Source of the DNA: Hyphomonas pacifica
Lineage (GTDB): Bacteria > Pseudomonadota > Alphaproteobacteria > Caulobacterales > Hyphomonadaceae
Length of the DNA: 36,672 nucleotides
Direction of reading: 5' to 3'
Assembly (NCBI RefSeq): GCF_000682675.1
Contig: NZ_AWFA01000024.1
Span: 1 to 36,672, forward strand
Below, piece after piece: positions 16,792 to 25,210 of this stretch. Position 1 is the first letter of the stretch. Every line of letters begins with the position of its first letter. The notes below the pieces were generated by a model that worked only from the letters and a program-made list of their open reading frames with translations, made no database searches and was not told the DNA's origin. A program made the translations under genes and the position numbers.

Positions 16792-16824
16792 TTTGCGGCG
16801 GGAGCGCTAGGCCCCCGCCGCAAA
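16792..16824. terminator. Strong GC-rich hairpin between rpsA and ihfB
   Basis: TTTGCGGCGGG (16792-16802) and CCCGCCGCAAA (16814-16824) form a perfect 11-bp stem with an 11-nt loop. It lies about 48 bp past the rpsA stop and 20 bp before the ihfB start. No long T-run follows on the minus strand, so it may terminate partially, mark an RNA processing site, or set the ratio of S1 to IHF. Confidence 0.6.
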
Positions 16825-16871
16825 CATTTCATCAATTTTAGAATACGTATCCGAAGACCGTCTCAGCCGTC

Positions 16872-18872
16872 TCAGGCGTTCTTGAGTTCTTCGGCCTGAG
16901 CCTTCCACTCCGCACCTTTGCCAGAGGTGCCAACTTCCTCTTCGAGGACGGCAATCTGGGCATCGGTCAGCGCAGCAATCTGCCAGAAATGGTAGATACC
17001 AGCTTCATTCAGCTTCTTCTCGAAAGCCGGACCAACACCTTTGATCTGCTTCAGATCATCAGCATCGCCCTGCGGGCCGGAAAGACGGCCTTTGTCGTCA
17101 AGAGCGGATTCGTCAGCCGTAGCCTGACCGTCGGTGGACGGCGGCGTCGGCTCGACCTTGTCGGACGTTTCCTTGGACGTACCGGAAGACGCCAGGGCTG
17201 CACCCAGGATGTCACCCAGGGACGCACCGGCATCCGCAGAACCGTATTGTGCGACGGCTTCTGCTTCTTCAGCGATTTCCAAGGCCTTGATCGACAGGGA
17301 CACACGGCGGGAGCCGCGATCCACGGAGATCACCTTGGCGTCGACCTTGTCGCCTACAGCAAAACGCTCAGGACGTTGGTCGGCGCGGTCACGGGAAAGG
17401 TCAGAGCGGCGGATGAAGGATTTCATCGCCGGAGAACCGAACTCAACCTCGATACCGCCGGACGTCACTTCCGTAACCGTACAGGTAACCGTGGAGCCAC
17501 GCTTGACGGCAGCGCCGCCATCAGCCGGGGCTTCAATCGGGTCGCCGGACAGTTGCTTGATGCCAAGCGAGATACGCTCTTTGTCAACGTCAACGTCGAG
17601 GACCTTGGCTTTGACCATGTCGCCCTTGTTGAAAGACTCGATGGCTTGCTCGCCGGACTTGTCCCAAGCGATGTCGTTGATGTGCACCATACCGTCGAGG
17701 TCCGGGCCGAGGCCTACGAAGAGACCGAATTCCGTGATGCCACGAACTTCGCCTTCGATTTCGGTGCCGACCGGATGCTCTGCCAGGAAAGCGGTCCAAG
17801 GATTGTCCATGGTCTGCTTCAGGCCGAGAGAGATGCGGCGCTTCTCGGAATCAACGTCCAGGACTTCCACATCGACTTCCTGAGAGGTCGACAGGATTTT
17901 GCCCGGATGGACGTTTTTCTTGGTCCAGCTCATTTCGGACACGTGAATCAGGCCTTCGACACCATCTTCCAGCTCCACGAAGGCACCGTAATCGGTGATG
18001 TTGGTGACCTGGCCCTTCAGGCGTGCGCCAACCGGGTAACGCGCGTCGATGCCGTCCCACGGGTCGGAGCCGAGTTGCTTCATGCCGAGCGATATACGCT
18101 GGGTTTCAGGGTTGATCTTGATGATCTGGACTTCGACTTCCTGACCAACTTCGACCACCTGAGACGGGTGGTTGATGCGCTTCCAGGACATGTCGGTGAC
18201 GTGCAGCAGGCCGTCGATGCCGCCAAGGTCAACGAACGCACCATAATCGGTGATGTTCTTGACGATACCCTTGCGGACATCACCTTCAGCCATATCGGAA
18301 ACGATTTCAGCACGCTGTTCGGCGCGGCTCTCTTCGAGGATCGCACGGCGGGATACAACGATGTTGCCACGCGCGCGGTCCAGTTTGAGGATCTGGAAAG
18401 GCTGAACTTCGCCCATCAGAGGGCCTACGTCGCGCACAGGGCGGATATCGACTTGGGAGCCAGGAAGGAAGGCGTTCACGCCGCCAAGATCGACGGTGAA
18501 ACCGCCTTTGACGCGGCCGGAGATGGCGCCTTTGACAGGCTCTTCGGCATTGAAGCTCTTTTCCAGTTTGATCCAGCGCTCTTCGCGACGGGCCTTATCA
18601 CGGGACAGGACAGCGTCGCCAAGGGCGTTTTCGATGCGATCAAGGTAGACATCGACGATGTCGCCGGATGCCGGCTCCTTGTCTTCCATCGAGAATTCTT
18701 TGAGCGGGATACGGCCTTCGGTCTTGAGACCGATATCTACCAGCACCGCATCATTATCGATACGGATCACAGTTGCCGGGATAACCTGGCCTTCCTGCAT
18801 GGCGCTGGCGGCCGTGGATGATTCAAACATTGCTGCGAAATCATCGGTCGACGGGTTCATTTTATCAGACAT
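16872..18872 (-). CDS. rpsA: 30S ribosomal protein S1 with C-terminal helix-hairpin-helix extension
   Basis: S1 binds mRNA on the 30S subunit. Six S1 domains can be seen at about residues 28-95, 112-180, 197-267, 282-354, 369-440 and 457-525; repeats 3 and 4 share NITDYGAFV and IHVSEMSW-like stretches. After a low-complexity acidic and Ser/Thr linker (about 540-600), an extra domain follows, starting DDLKQIKGVGPAFEKKLNEA and continuing GIYHFWQIAALT. This is a helix-hairpin-helix of the type I recall from C-terminal extensions of alphaproteobacterial NuoE and L21. At 666 residues the protein is about 100 longer than typical alphaproteobacterial S1. AAGGA precedes the start. Confidence 0.95.
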   Translation of the reverse strand: MSDKMNPSTDDFAAMFESSTAASAMQEGQVIPATVIRIDNDAVLVDIGLKTEGRIPLKEFSMEDKEPASGDIVDVYLDRIENALGDAVLSRDKARREERWIKLEKSFNAEEPVKGAISGRVKGGFTVDLGGVNAFLPGSQVDIRPVRDVGPLMGEVQPFQILKLDRARGNIVVSRRAILEESRAEQRAEIVSDMAEGDVRKGIVKNITDYGAFVDLGGIDGLLHVTDMSWKRINHPSQVVEVGQEVEVQIIKINPETQRISLGMKQLGSDPWDGIDARYPVGARLKGQVTNITDYGAFVELEDGVEGLIHVSEMSWTKKNVHPGKILSTSQEVDVEVLDVDSEKRRISLGLKQTMDNPWTAFLAEHPVGTEIEGEVRGITEFGLFVGLGPDLDGMVHINDIAWDKSGEQAIESFNKGDMVKAKVLDVDVDKERISLGIKQLSGDPIEAPADGGAAVKRGSTVTCTVTEVTSGGIEVEFGSPAMKSFIRRSDLSRDRADQRPERFAVGDKVDAKVISVDRGSRRVSLSIKALEIAEEAEAVAQYGSADAGASLGDILGAALASSGTSKETSDKVEPTPPSTDGQATADESALDDKGRLSGPQGDADDLKQIKGVGPAFEKKLNEAGIYHFWQIAALTDAQIAVLEEEVGTSGKGAEWKAQAEELKNA

Positions 18873-19005
18873 TTGGGTTCCTTCGGCGGATCGAACGGCT
18901 CAGGGCGGACATGCACCATTGCAGCCCGCTCAGAACGACCCGAGAGCGTGGTCTCTTGAATTTGAAGTGGTGCAACCTGTTTGGATTTGAGGCTGAAAAG
19001 CCCCT

Positions 19006-19644
19006 TCAGGTGCGGTTTCCACGGGCGAGAGCGGCCTCTACAGCTGCCAGCGCCTTTTCCACTGCGGCCTCTATAGAGAGCTCAGTCGTATCAATCAAGA
19101 CAGCATCTACCGCCATTTCTGCCGGAGCATCCTTACGAGACTGGTCTCTTTTATCACGCACGCGAAGCTGTTCGATCACCGCTTTCAATGTCACGTCTTC
19201 GCCCTGACCGCGCAATTCCTTCCAGCGACGATAGCCGCGCTCTTCCACGCTTGCATCTATCCAGAGCTTCACATCAGCGTCCGGCGCAATCACGGTACCG
19301 ATATCACGGCCATCCAACAAGGCGCCGAGATCCTGGGTGGCAAAGGCCCGTTGCAGTTCGAACAGCGCCTGACGCACTTCCGGAATGACCGCAACCACAC
19401 TAGCCGCCTTGCCTGCCTCAGCTGTGCGCAACTCCGCCTCTTGATAGTCAGCCAGATCCAGCGTGCGGGCCATATTTGCCAGGGCATCGGCATCATCCAG
19501 CGGGATACCCGCTTTCAGGGCCGCCACGGCAGTTGCCCGGTAAAGCCGGCCGGTATCCATGTGCGGCAGTCCGTAATGGGCTGCCAGCCGTTTCGCTATC
19601 GTGCCTTTGCCCGACGCCGTGGTTCCATCAATGGCAATAATCAT
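19006..19644 (-). CDS. cmk: Cytidylate kinase
   Basis: The 212-residue kinase phosphorylates (d)CMP to (d)CDP with ATP. The P-loop IAIDGTTASGKGTIAKRLA is at the N-terminus, and HMDTGRLYRATAV, LLDGRDIGTVIAPDADVKLWIDAS and RDKRDQSRKDAP (lid and nucleotide contacts) follow in the usual order. A typical length. It precedes rpsA by 133 bp in the conserved cmk-rpsA-ihfB order. A small hairpin just past its stop (GGGGCT-TTTC-AGCCTC) could weakly attenuate transcription. Confidence 0.96.
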   Translation of the reverse strand: MIIAIDGTTASGKGTIAKRLAAHYGLPHMDTGRLYRATAVAALKAGIPLDDADALANMARTLDLADYQEAELRTAEAGKAASVVAVIPEVRQALFELQRAFATQDLGALLDGRDIGTVIAPDADVKLWIDASVEERGYRRWKELRGQGEDVTLKAVIEQLRVRDKRDQSRKDAPAEMAVDAVLIDTTELSIEAAVEKALAAVEAALARGNRT

Positions 19645-19686
19645 CGGGCCGGGAGGTGGACGAACCCGCTGGCCAAGTCAAGCAGC

Positions 19687-20781
19687 TCAGGCCGTCTCAC
19701 CTTCCCCCGCGTCCACGAAGCCTTTCCAGCGGCCCATATAGTCAATGAATGCCTGCCCGAGCCCCTCATTTTGCAAGTGGGAAACCGGAACGGGCAAGCT
19801 GATGGGTTCAAAGTTTGCATCCGCGGCAATTTTCTGCGGGAAATCATGATGCAGGATCGCGCCCCGGCCAATCACGACGAAATCCAGCCCCGCTGACATC
19901 GCCTTCTGGCAGGTCTCGCCTGTCGTCAGTTTGCCCGCTGCGCCCAGACGCACGTCACCACGCTCCAGGTCCGTGAACCAGCCAAGCAGGTCACGATCCT
20001 GATAGGCTTCATCCTGCGGCAGCTTGAAACAATCCCATAGCGACATGTCGAGATAATCAATCTTGCCGTCGCGCATGATCTTTTGCGCAACATCGCGCAC
20101 TTCCATCAAATCCATGCCGAACCGTTCCGGCGACAGGCGCAGCCCTACCGAGAAGTCACGTCCGCAGGCGGCGCGGATGCCGTCGACGATTTCCTGCGTC
20201 AGGCGGAAGCGATTCTCCAGAGACCCGCCATACTGGTCATCACGTTGGTTGATCTCGGCGCTGAGAAACTGGCACAGCAGATAGCCATGCGCGCCGTGGA
20301 TTTCGACACCATGGAAGCCCGCTGTCTCACAGCGCACCGCCGCCGCGATGAAATCGTCGCGCACCTTTTCCACTTCAGCCAGTGTCATCGCCCTTGCTCC
20401 GAATTCCTCGTTATCTGACGGGCAGACTGGCGGGCCTTCAATCAAATCATGCGGCGTGCGCATGCCGGCATGGTGCAGCTGCACCACCGAATGCGTGCCG
20501 GTCGCATTCAGCTTTGCCGCCAGTTCGGTCAGTTTCGGCAAATGACGGTTATCATAGACGCCCAGCTGACCCGGAAAGCCTATGCCATGCAGATCAATCT
20601 GCGCCGCCGCCGTCATGACGAGGCCAAAACCGCCCTGCCCACGCATTTCCAGCCAGCGGATTTCATCCTCGCTGAGCGTGCCATCCTTATGGCTCTGCTG
20701 ATTGGTCAACGGCGCCAGCATGAAGCGATTCTTCATGGCCGGGCCATGGGCGAAGGTCAGGGGTGAGGTGAGATCGATCAT
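19687..20781 (-). CDS. Old-yellow-enzyme-family NADH:flavin oxidoreductase
   Basis: The 364-residue FMN protein is an OYE/NADH oxidase TIM barrel. The N-terminal segment MKNRFMLAPLTNQ and VVQLHHAGM contribute to FMN binding, and the family signature HGAHGYLLCQFLSAEINQR (followed by DDQYGGSLENR, about residues 178-210) carries substrate-binding residues. Such enzymes reduce activated C=C bonds of enones or nitro compounds. The true substrate is unknown. It sits between the broken macro gene and cmk, inside a block where aroA and cmk are normally adjacent, so it looks inserted. Confidence 0.92.
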   Translation of the reverse strand: MIDLTSPLTFAHGPAMKNRFMLAPLTNQQSHKDGTLSEDEIRWLEMRGQGGFGLVMTAAAQIDLHGIGFPGQLGVYDNRHLPKLTELAAKLNATGTHSVVQLHHAGMRTPHDLIEGPPVCPSDNEEFGARAMTLAEVEKVRDDFIAAAVRCETAGFHGVEIHGAHGYLLCQFLSAEINQRDDQYGGSLENRFRLTQEIVDGIRAACGRDFSVGLRLSPERFGMDLMEVRDVAQKIMRDGKIDYLDMSLWDCFKLPQDEAYQDRDLLGWFTDLERGDVRLGAAGKLTTGETCQKAMSAGLDFVVIGRGAILHHDFPQKIAADANFEPISLPVPVSHLQNEGLGQAFIDYMGRWKGFVDAGEGETA

Positions 20782-20838
20782 GGCTGCACTTTGGCTTTGG
20801 AAGAGTGAAGGTCAATTTCTGCCGTAGGGGCAGGGGAC

Positions 20839-21332
20839 TCAGCGGATGGCGTTGAGGGCGGCACCGAGCGCAGACCGGTTTTCTCGGTCTATAACCGCGA
20901 AAACGATTTCGGCATCGCGGGCGGCTGGGTGCCGGGCACAGATGGTGACAGCAATGTGCGCAGCCTGTGCTGGCGGGTAACCATAAGCACCGGTCGAAAT
21001 GGCCGGAAATACGATGCGATGCATGTTCCGTTGGCTGAGTTCGGTAAGACAGTTGCGGTAGCAATTGGCCAGAATGTCTGCCTCACCATCCTGTCCACCA
21101 CGCCAGACCGGCCCTACCGTGTGGAAAATGAGTCGCGGGGCAAGGCCGAATCCCTCCGTCACGTGTACCTCGCCCGGCGGGCAGGGGGCGAGTGGGCGAC
21201 AAGCCTCTTTGAAGCGCGGTGGATGACGCCGTCGACACCGCCTCCGCCCAGCAAGCTGGAATTGGCAGCATTGACGATGACGTCTGCGTCCACGTCCAGA
21301 AGACTGCCGGGGTATAGGGCGAGACGCGGCAT
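20839..21332 (-). pseudogene. Macro-domain (ADP-ribose-binding) protein, frameshifted
   Basis: The gene starts at 21332 in a TAATG overlap with the aroA stop. The first frame reads [30 protein letters not shown] and [11 protein letters not shown], the start of a macro domain, and then runs to a TGA at about 21159. The rest of the domain, [19 protein letters not shown] followed by TVGPVWRGG and FPAISTGAYGYP, continues in another frame to 20839. Compared with the usual HRAAGPxLLxxCR spacing, about 13 nt are missing just before EACR, which breaks the frame and removes part of the ligand-binding loop. Intact members bind ADP-ribose or hydrolyse O-acetyl-ADP-ribose. A 13-nt loss is unlikely as a base-calling error, though not excluded. 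Confidence 0.85.
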
Positions 21333-22654
21333 TACCCCTGCGAAATATCCGCGCCCAGTTCCGTCATATGCGACAGAAAATCCGGATAGCTCGTCGCGAT
21401 CATGGAGATGTCATCGACGCTGACAGGATTTTGCGCCGCAGTGCCCATGATCAGCGCGCTCATGGCGATGCGGTGGTCATGATGGGTCTGCACGAGGCCG
21501 CCACCCGGCACCTTGCCGGCGCAGCCCTGAACGGCGAACCCGTCCGGGCGCTCTTCGGCCTCGACACCATTTGCGCGCAGCATGGCAACCGTCGCGCCGA
21601 TACGGTCTGATTCTTTCACGCGCAGTTCTTCAGCGCCCGTCACAATCGTCTCGCCCTCCGCGAAGGCGGCGAGGACAGCAAGAATCGGGAACTCATCAAT
21701 CATGGACGGTACCAGGCGCTCCGGTACAGCCTTGCCTTTAAGGGCTGCGGCCCCGGCATGCAGATTGATCAGGCGCTCGCCCGCTGCATCGCCCGCTTCC
21801 TCTGCCCCAAGATGTGCCCCCATCAGATTTGCCACATCGAAAAAGCCGGACCGGGTCGGGTTCGACATCACGCCCTCAACAATCACATCACCCTCAGGTG
21901 ACAGAATACCCGCCGCAACCAGGAAGGCCGCAGAGGACGGGTCCCCAGGAATGGCCGCATCAAGCGCGCTGAGAGTCTGACCGCCTTCCACTGAAATCCG
22001 CATCACACCGCTATCAAGACGTGCAACATCCACCTTCGCGCCAAAGCCGCGCAACATGCGCTCGGTATGGTCACGGGTCGGCTTTGCCTCCTCGACAACA
22101 GTAGTTCCACTGGCCGCCAACCCGGCCAGCATGATGGCGGATTTGACCTGCGCAGAAGCCTGCGGCGGCGAATAGGTGATGGCTCTCAGATCATCCGTCC
22201 CGACCATGGAAAAAGGTAGACGGCCATCTGGCCCGGCCGTATCCAGCCCGCGCATCAGGCGCAGCGGTGTCAGGATGCGGTTCATCGGACGCGACCTCAG
22301 GCTGGCGTCGCCAGTCATTTCGACCGTGATCGGATAACCACAGACAACGCCCATGATCAGACGCGAACCCGTGCCGGAATTTCCGAAGTCGAGCACCTTG
22401 TCCGGCTGGGACAGGCCCTTGCGCCCCACGCCGGTCACCTGCCATTTGCCGCCTCCCAGCTGTTTCACATCCGCGCCCAACGCTTCCATGGCCCATCCCG
22501 TGCGCAGTACATCCTCGCCTTCCAGCAGGCCGCTGAACTGGCTGGTGCCCTCTGCCAGACCGCCCATAATTAGGGCTCTGTGACTGCACGATTTGTCCCC
22601 AGGGGCACGGATCGCTCCCTTCAGGGTTTTTACAGGACGACTGGTCCACACCAT
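21332..22654 (-). CDS. aroA: 3-phosphoshikimate 1-carboxyvinyltransferase (EPSP synthase)
   Basis: AroA (440 residues) joins phosphoenolpyruvate to shikimate 3-phosphate in aromatic amino acid synthesis. Motifs: [20 protein letters not shown] at the N-terminus, [63 protein letters not shown] and [16 protein letters not shown]. The sequence resembles the class II (CP4-like) branch, but the NSGTG motif keeps Gly where CP4 has Ala. An in-frame ATG at about 22717 would add 21 residues without a good ribosome binding site, so 22654 is preferred. It is divergent from the TIGR02300 gene, as is common in alphaproteobacteria. Confidence 0.95.
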   Translation of the reverse strand: MVWTSRPVKTLKGAIRAPGDKSCSHRALIMGGLAEGTSQFSGLLEGEDVLRTGWAMEALGADVKQLGGGKWQVTGVGRKGLSQPDKVLDFGNSGTGSRLIMGVVCGYPITVEMTGDASLRSRPMNRILTPLRLMRGLDTAGPDGRLPFSMVGTDDLRAITYSPPQASAQVKSAIMLAGLAASGTTVVEEAKPTRDHTERMLRGFGAKVDVARLDSGVMRISVEGGQTLSALDAAIPGDPSSAAFLVAAGILSPEGDVIVEGVMSNPTRSGFFDVANLMGAHLGAEEAGDAAGERLINLHAGAAALKGKAVPERLVPSMIDEFPILAVLAAFAEGETIVTGAEELRVKESDRIGATVAMLRANGVEAEERPDGFAVQGCAGKVPGGGLVQTHHDHRIAMSALIMGTAAQNPVSVDDISMIATSYPDFLSHMTELGADISQG

Positions 22655-22771
22655 TTCCGGAAAATTCCTAGTTGATTGATCACGTGAATTGGGGCTTTGA
22701 CAGCGTGAGGCGTTCATGGCAAGCGCCCCGCCATACAATTTCCGCGAAGACCCCCAAGGAGGCTGTCGCCC

Positions 22772-23278
22772 GTGTCCAAAGACAAACTTGGAACCAAGCA
22801 AGTCTGCCCGTCCTGCGAGGCACGCTTTTACGACCTGAACAAACGCCCGTGCGTGTGCCCGAAATGCGGCGAGGAGTTTGATCCGGAAGATGAAATCATC
22901 CGCACCACCATCACCAAGGTGAAGGCAAAGGCCGCGAAAGCCGCTGTCAAATCCGAAGATGATGATGACGATGATGATGAAGACGAAGTCGACACCGCAG
23001 CTCGCGACGATGATGATGTCGATGACGACGAAGAAGATGATGACGAGGAAGAAGCCAAGGAACTCGGCGGCGACGAAGAGGAAGTGATCCTCGAAGGCGG
23101 CGCAGATGATGACGAGGAAGACGAAACACCTGCCAAGGTGCCGTCAGGCTTCACCGAGGACGGCGTGGACGATGATGATGACGACGTCATTCTCACCGAC
23201 GACGACGATGATTTTGACATCGATGACGATGATGATGACGATGATGATCTCGTAATTGATGAAGAAGATGAAGATTAG
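22772..23278 (+). CDS. TIGR02300-family (FYDLN acid) protein
   Basis: The 168-residue protein starts at a GTG, with AAGGAGG 11 bp upstream. The N-terminal zinc ribbon has two CxxC pairs, in CPSCEARFYDLNKRP and CPKCGEEF, and the FYDLN motif names the family. From about residue 62 it turns into a very acidic low-complexity tail of Asp and Glu runs, encoded by GAT/GAC repeats that make slippage likely. The family is restricted largely to alphaproteobacteria and often lies divergent from aroA, as here. Its function is unknown; an RNA-polymerase or nucleic-acid mimic role is only a guess. Confidence 0.93.
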   Translation: MSKDKLGTKQVCPSCEARFYDLNKRPCVCPKCGEEFDPEDEIIRTTITKVKAKAAKAAVKSEDDDDDDDEDEVDTAARDDDDVDDDEEDDDEEEAKELGGDEEEVILEGGADDDEEDETPAKVPSGFTEDGVDDDDDDVILTDDDDDFDIDDDDDDDDDLVIDEEDED

Positions 23279-23293
23279 ACTTGAAAGGTGCGA

Positions 23294-23314
23294 GCGAGGG
23301 AGGTAATCCCTCGC
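23294..23314. terminator. Hairpin between the TIGR02300 gene and tRNA-Ala
   Basis: GCGAGGGA (23294-23301) and TCCCTCGC (23307-23314) form a perfect 8-bp stem with a GGTAA loop, 16 bp past the TIGR02300 stop and 11 bp before tRNA-Ala. Only two T follow, so it may terminate weakly or be a processing signal for the tRNA 5' end. Confidence 0.5.
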
Positions 23315-23324
23315 TTCCCGGTTC

Positions 23325-23403
<79 letters not shown>

Positions 23404-23523
23404 CCTCCACTCCCCCCGGAGAAACACCAATACCCCTAGGATCCGCATATCCTGGCTGATCACTTGGTCGGTTATGTGAACCTGATCTGAATGCTCTCGC
23501 CCCGATAAGGCCCCAATCCGGTT

Positions 23524-23551
23524 CTTGAACAGACCCTGGAACGCCCCACCT
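23524..23551 (+). promoter_or_regulatory. Sigma-32 (RpoH)-like promoter for the DUF1150 gene
   Basis: CTTGAA (23524-23529) and CCCCACCT (23544-23551) are 14 bp apart and match the heat-shock sigma factor pattern CTTGAA-N13/15-CCCCATNT well. The DUF1150 start lies 73 bp downstream with an AAAGGA ribosome binding site. A sigma-70 reading would need a 22-bp spacer and is less likely. Confidence 0.6.
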
Positions 23552-23624
23552 TTATAGTGAACAAAAGGGACATTGTCGTTCCCGAGTTCGGCGTATCTGT
23601 CTTACGACGGAAAGGATTGGACCG

Positions 23625-23864
23625 ATGACAACTGAACTGAAAACGAATCCGTTTGAAAGCGAAGCCTTCGTCTACATCCGCCACATGGATGCCGGCGAAA
23701 TTCAGGGCCTCATGCCCGCAAATGCAATGGAACGGATCGAAGAACCGGAAGACCTGTTTGTGGTCGCTTCCGCCGATGGCGTCCGGTTGGCTGTCGTGCA
23801 GGGCCGCGAAGCAGCTTTTGCAGCCGCCCGTGCGCATGATCTAAAGCCTTTGAGCGTACACTAG
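23625..23864 (+). CDS. DUF1150-family protein
   Basis: The 79-residue protein ends in DGVRLAVVQGREAAFAAARAHDLKPLSVH, the DUF1150 pattern. In many alphaproteobacteria DUF1150 follows an Hsp20 small heat-shock gene. Here no Hsp20 gene is present, but the gene has its own sigma-32-like promoter, which keeps the link to heat shock. There is no signal peptide or membrane segment, so it is cytosolic. Function is unknown. Confidence 0.88.
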   Translation: MTTELKTNPFESEAFVYIRHMDAGEIQGLMPANAMERIEEPEDLFVVASADGVRLAVVQGREAAFAAARAHDLKPLSVH

Positions 23865-23894
23865 CGCGTTCACCGCAAACAACTTCTTGCCTTT

Positions 23895-23938
23895 CTCTCC
23901 CCTTGAGATGAAAACTAGAAATATTGTCAGGGGGAGAG
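23895..23938 (+). promoter_or_regulatory. Hairpin that would sequester the ribosome binding site of the beta-helix lipoprotein gene
   Basis: CTCTCCCCTTGA (23895-23906) pairs with TCAGGGGGAGAG (23927-23938) in a 12-bp stem with one G-U pair and a 20-nt loop. The right arm contains the GGGGGAGAG ribosome binding site of the gene starting at 23946. In the folded mRNA the site would be paired. No T-run follows, so a terminator is less likely. This could be an RNA thermometer, a protein-binding switch or a DNA operator. Confidence 0.55.
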
Positions 23939-23945
23939 TTCGGGC

Positions 23946-25199
23946 ATGAAGTATCTGGTATTTTCCGCAGTTTGCACCAGCCTTGCTGCCTTGGCCGCCT
24001 GCGGGAACGGGAAAAGCGAGCCAATTGAGGCCTCACATCTGGAGAAAACCGATGGAGCCGTCGAAATTTCCGCCGATGGCGATTTCGCCACAAACTTGCA
24101 GGCAGCCCTTATCGAGGCCCAGCCCGGCACGACAATCCGTATGCCGGAAGGCGTCTTTTCGCTTGAGACAGGCCTTTCTCTGGATGTTGACAAGGTAACA
24201 CTTGTTGGGGCCGGGCAGGACAAAACGATTCTTGACTTCACAAGCCAGACAGGCGCGGGTGAAGGCCTGCTGGTGACATCAGACGACGTAATACTCACAG
24301 ACTTTGCCATCCAGAACACTAAAGGCGACGGCATCAAGTCCAAAGGTGCCGACCGGATTATCTATCGCTATCTGACCGTGGAATGGACAGGTGGGCCGGA
24401 TGAAAAAAATGGTGCCTATGGTGTCTACCCGGTCGAGTCCGATGATGTTCTGATCGAGAATGTGACGGTTCGTGGCGCCTCTGATGCTGGCATCTATGTT
24501 GGCCAATCGAACAATATCATCGTCCGCAACTCTGTCGCCGAATATAATGTGGCCGGTATCGAGATCGAAAACTCTATCGCCGCAGATGTCTATGGCAACA
24601 TCGCCCGTCACAATGCTGGCGGCATTCTGGTGTTCGACCTGCCGGACCTGCCGCAGGTTGGCGGGCACTCCACACGCATTTATGACAACCAAATTGTCGC
24701 CAACAATACGCGCAACTTCGCGCCTGCCGGCAATATCGTGGCGAGCGTCCCCTCAGGCACCGGGCTGATGATCATGGCCAACGAGAATGTCCATGTCTTC
24801 GACAACACATTTACGGACAATCGCAGCGCACATGTACTGCTGGCCGCCTATCCGGAAGAGGTCAAGGATGACCGCTACAATCCGCTGCCACGCGATATAG
24901 TTGTCCGCGACAACAGCTATTCCGGCGGCGGGAATGATCCTCAGGGCATATTGCAGCCCCTCGCCATGGCAGTCGGCGGCACCCTGCCCCAGATCGTTGC
25001 AGATGGTGTCACAAGCTGGGCAAACAATTCCGAAATACCAAATTTGGTCATCGCAGAGGAAAGCTCTGTTGGATACCTAGATCTTGGAATCGGGCGCTAT
25101 CCTGTCGACCCGATGCAAGTGGCCCCATCCACCACGCGGCCGAAATCTGATCCTGTAGATGAGCCTGCGCCAGTCCTCCTTCCCCAGGACAAGAAATAG
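23946..25199 (+). CDS. Parallel beta-helix repeat lipoprotein (TIGR03805-like)
   Basis: The 417-residue product begins with a lipoprotein signal, MKYLVFSAVCTSLAALAAC, with lipobox LAAC and acylated Cys19. Residues about 40-370 are a right-handed parallel beta-helix with NosD/pectate-lyase-type rungs: DDVILTDFAIQNTKGDGIKS, DDVLIENVTVRGASDAGIYV, NNIIVRNSVAEYNVAGIEI and ADVYGNIARHNAGGILV. I see no clear pectate-lyase active site. The gene for a diheme cytochrome lipoprotein follows after 11 bp. I recall this pair as TIGR03805 with TIGR03806, the latter named after a Hyphomonas protein. The function of the pair is not known to me. The ribosome binding site lies in the hairpin at 23895-23938. Confidence 0.9.
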   Translation: MKYLVFSAVCTSLAALAACGNGKSEPIEASHLEKTDGAVEISADGDFATNLQAALIEAQPGTTIRMPEGVFSLETGLSLDVDKVTLVGAGQDKTILDFTSQTGAGEGLLVTSDDVILTDFAIQNTKGDGIKSKGADRIIYRYLTVEWTGGPDEKNGAYGVYPVESDDVLIENVTVRGASDAGIYVGQSNNIIVRNSVAEYNVAGIEIENSIAADVYGNIARHNAGGILVFDLPDLPQVGGHSTRIYDNQIVANNTRNFAPAGNIVASVPSGTGLMIMANENVHVFDNTFTDNRSAHVLLAAYPEEVKDDRYNPLPRDIVVRDNSYSGGGNDPQGILQPLAMAVGGTLPQIVADGVTSWANNSEIPNLVIAEESSVGYLDLGIGRYPVDPMQVAPSTTRPKSDPVDEPAPVLLPQDKK

Positions 25200-25210
25200 T
25201 CCGCCACAGC

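Noticed and set aside
22947-23220. Ser-rich and Arg/His-rich open frames opposite the TIGR02300 tail
   Set aside because: They are antisense shadows of the GAT/GAC repeat tract.
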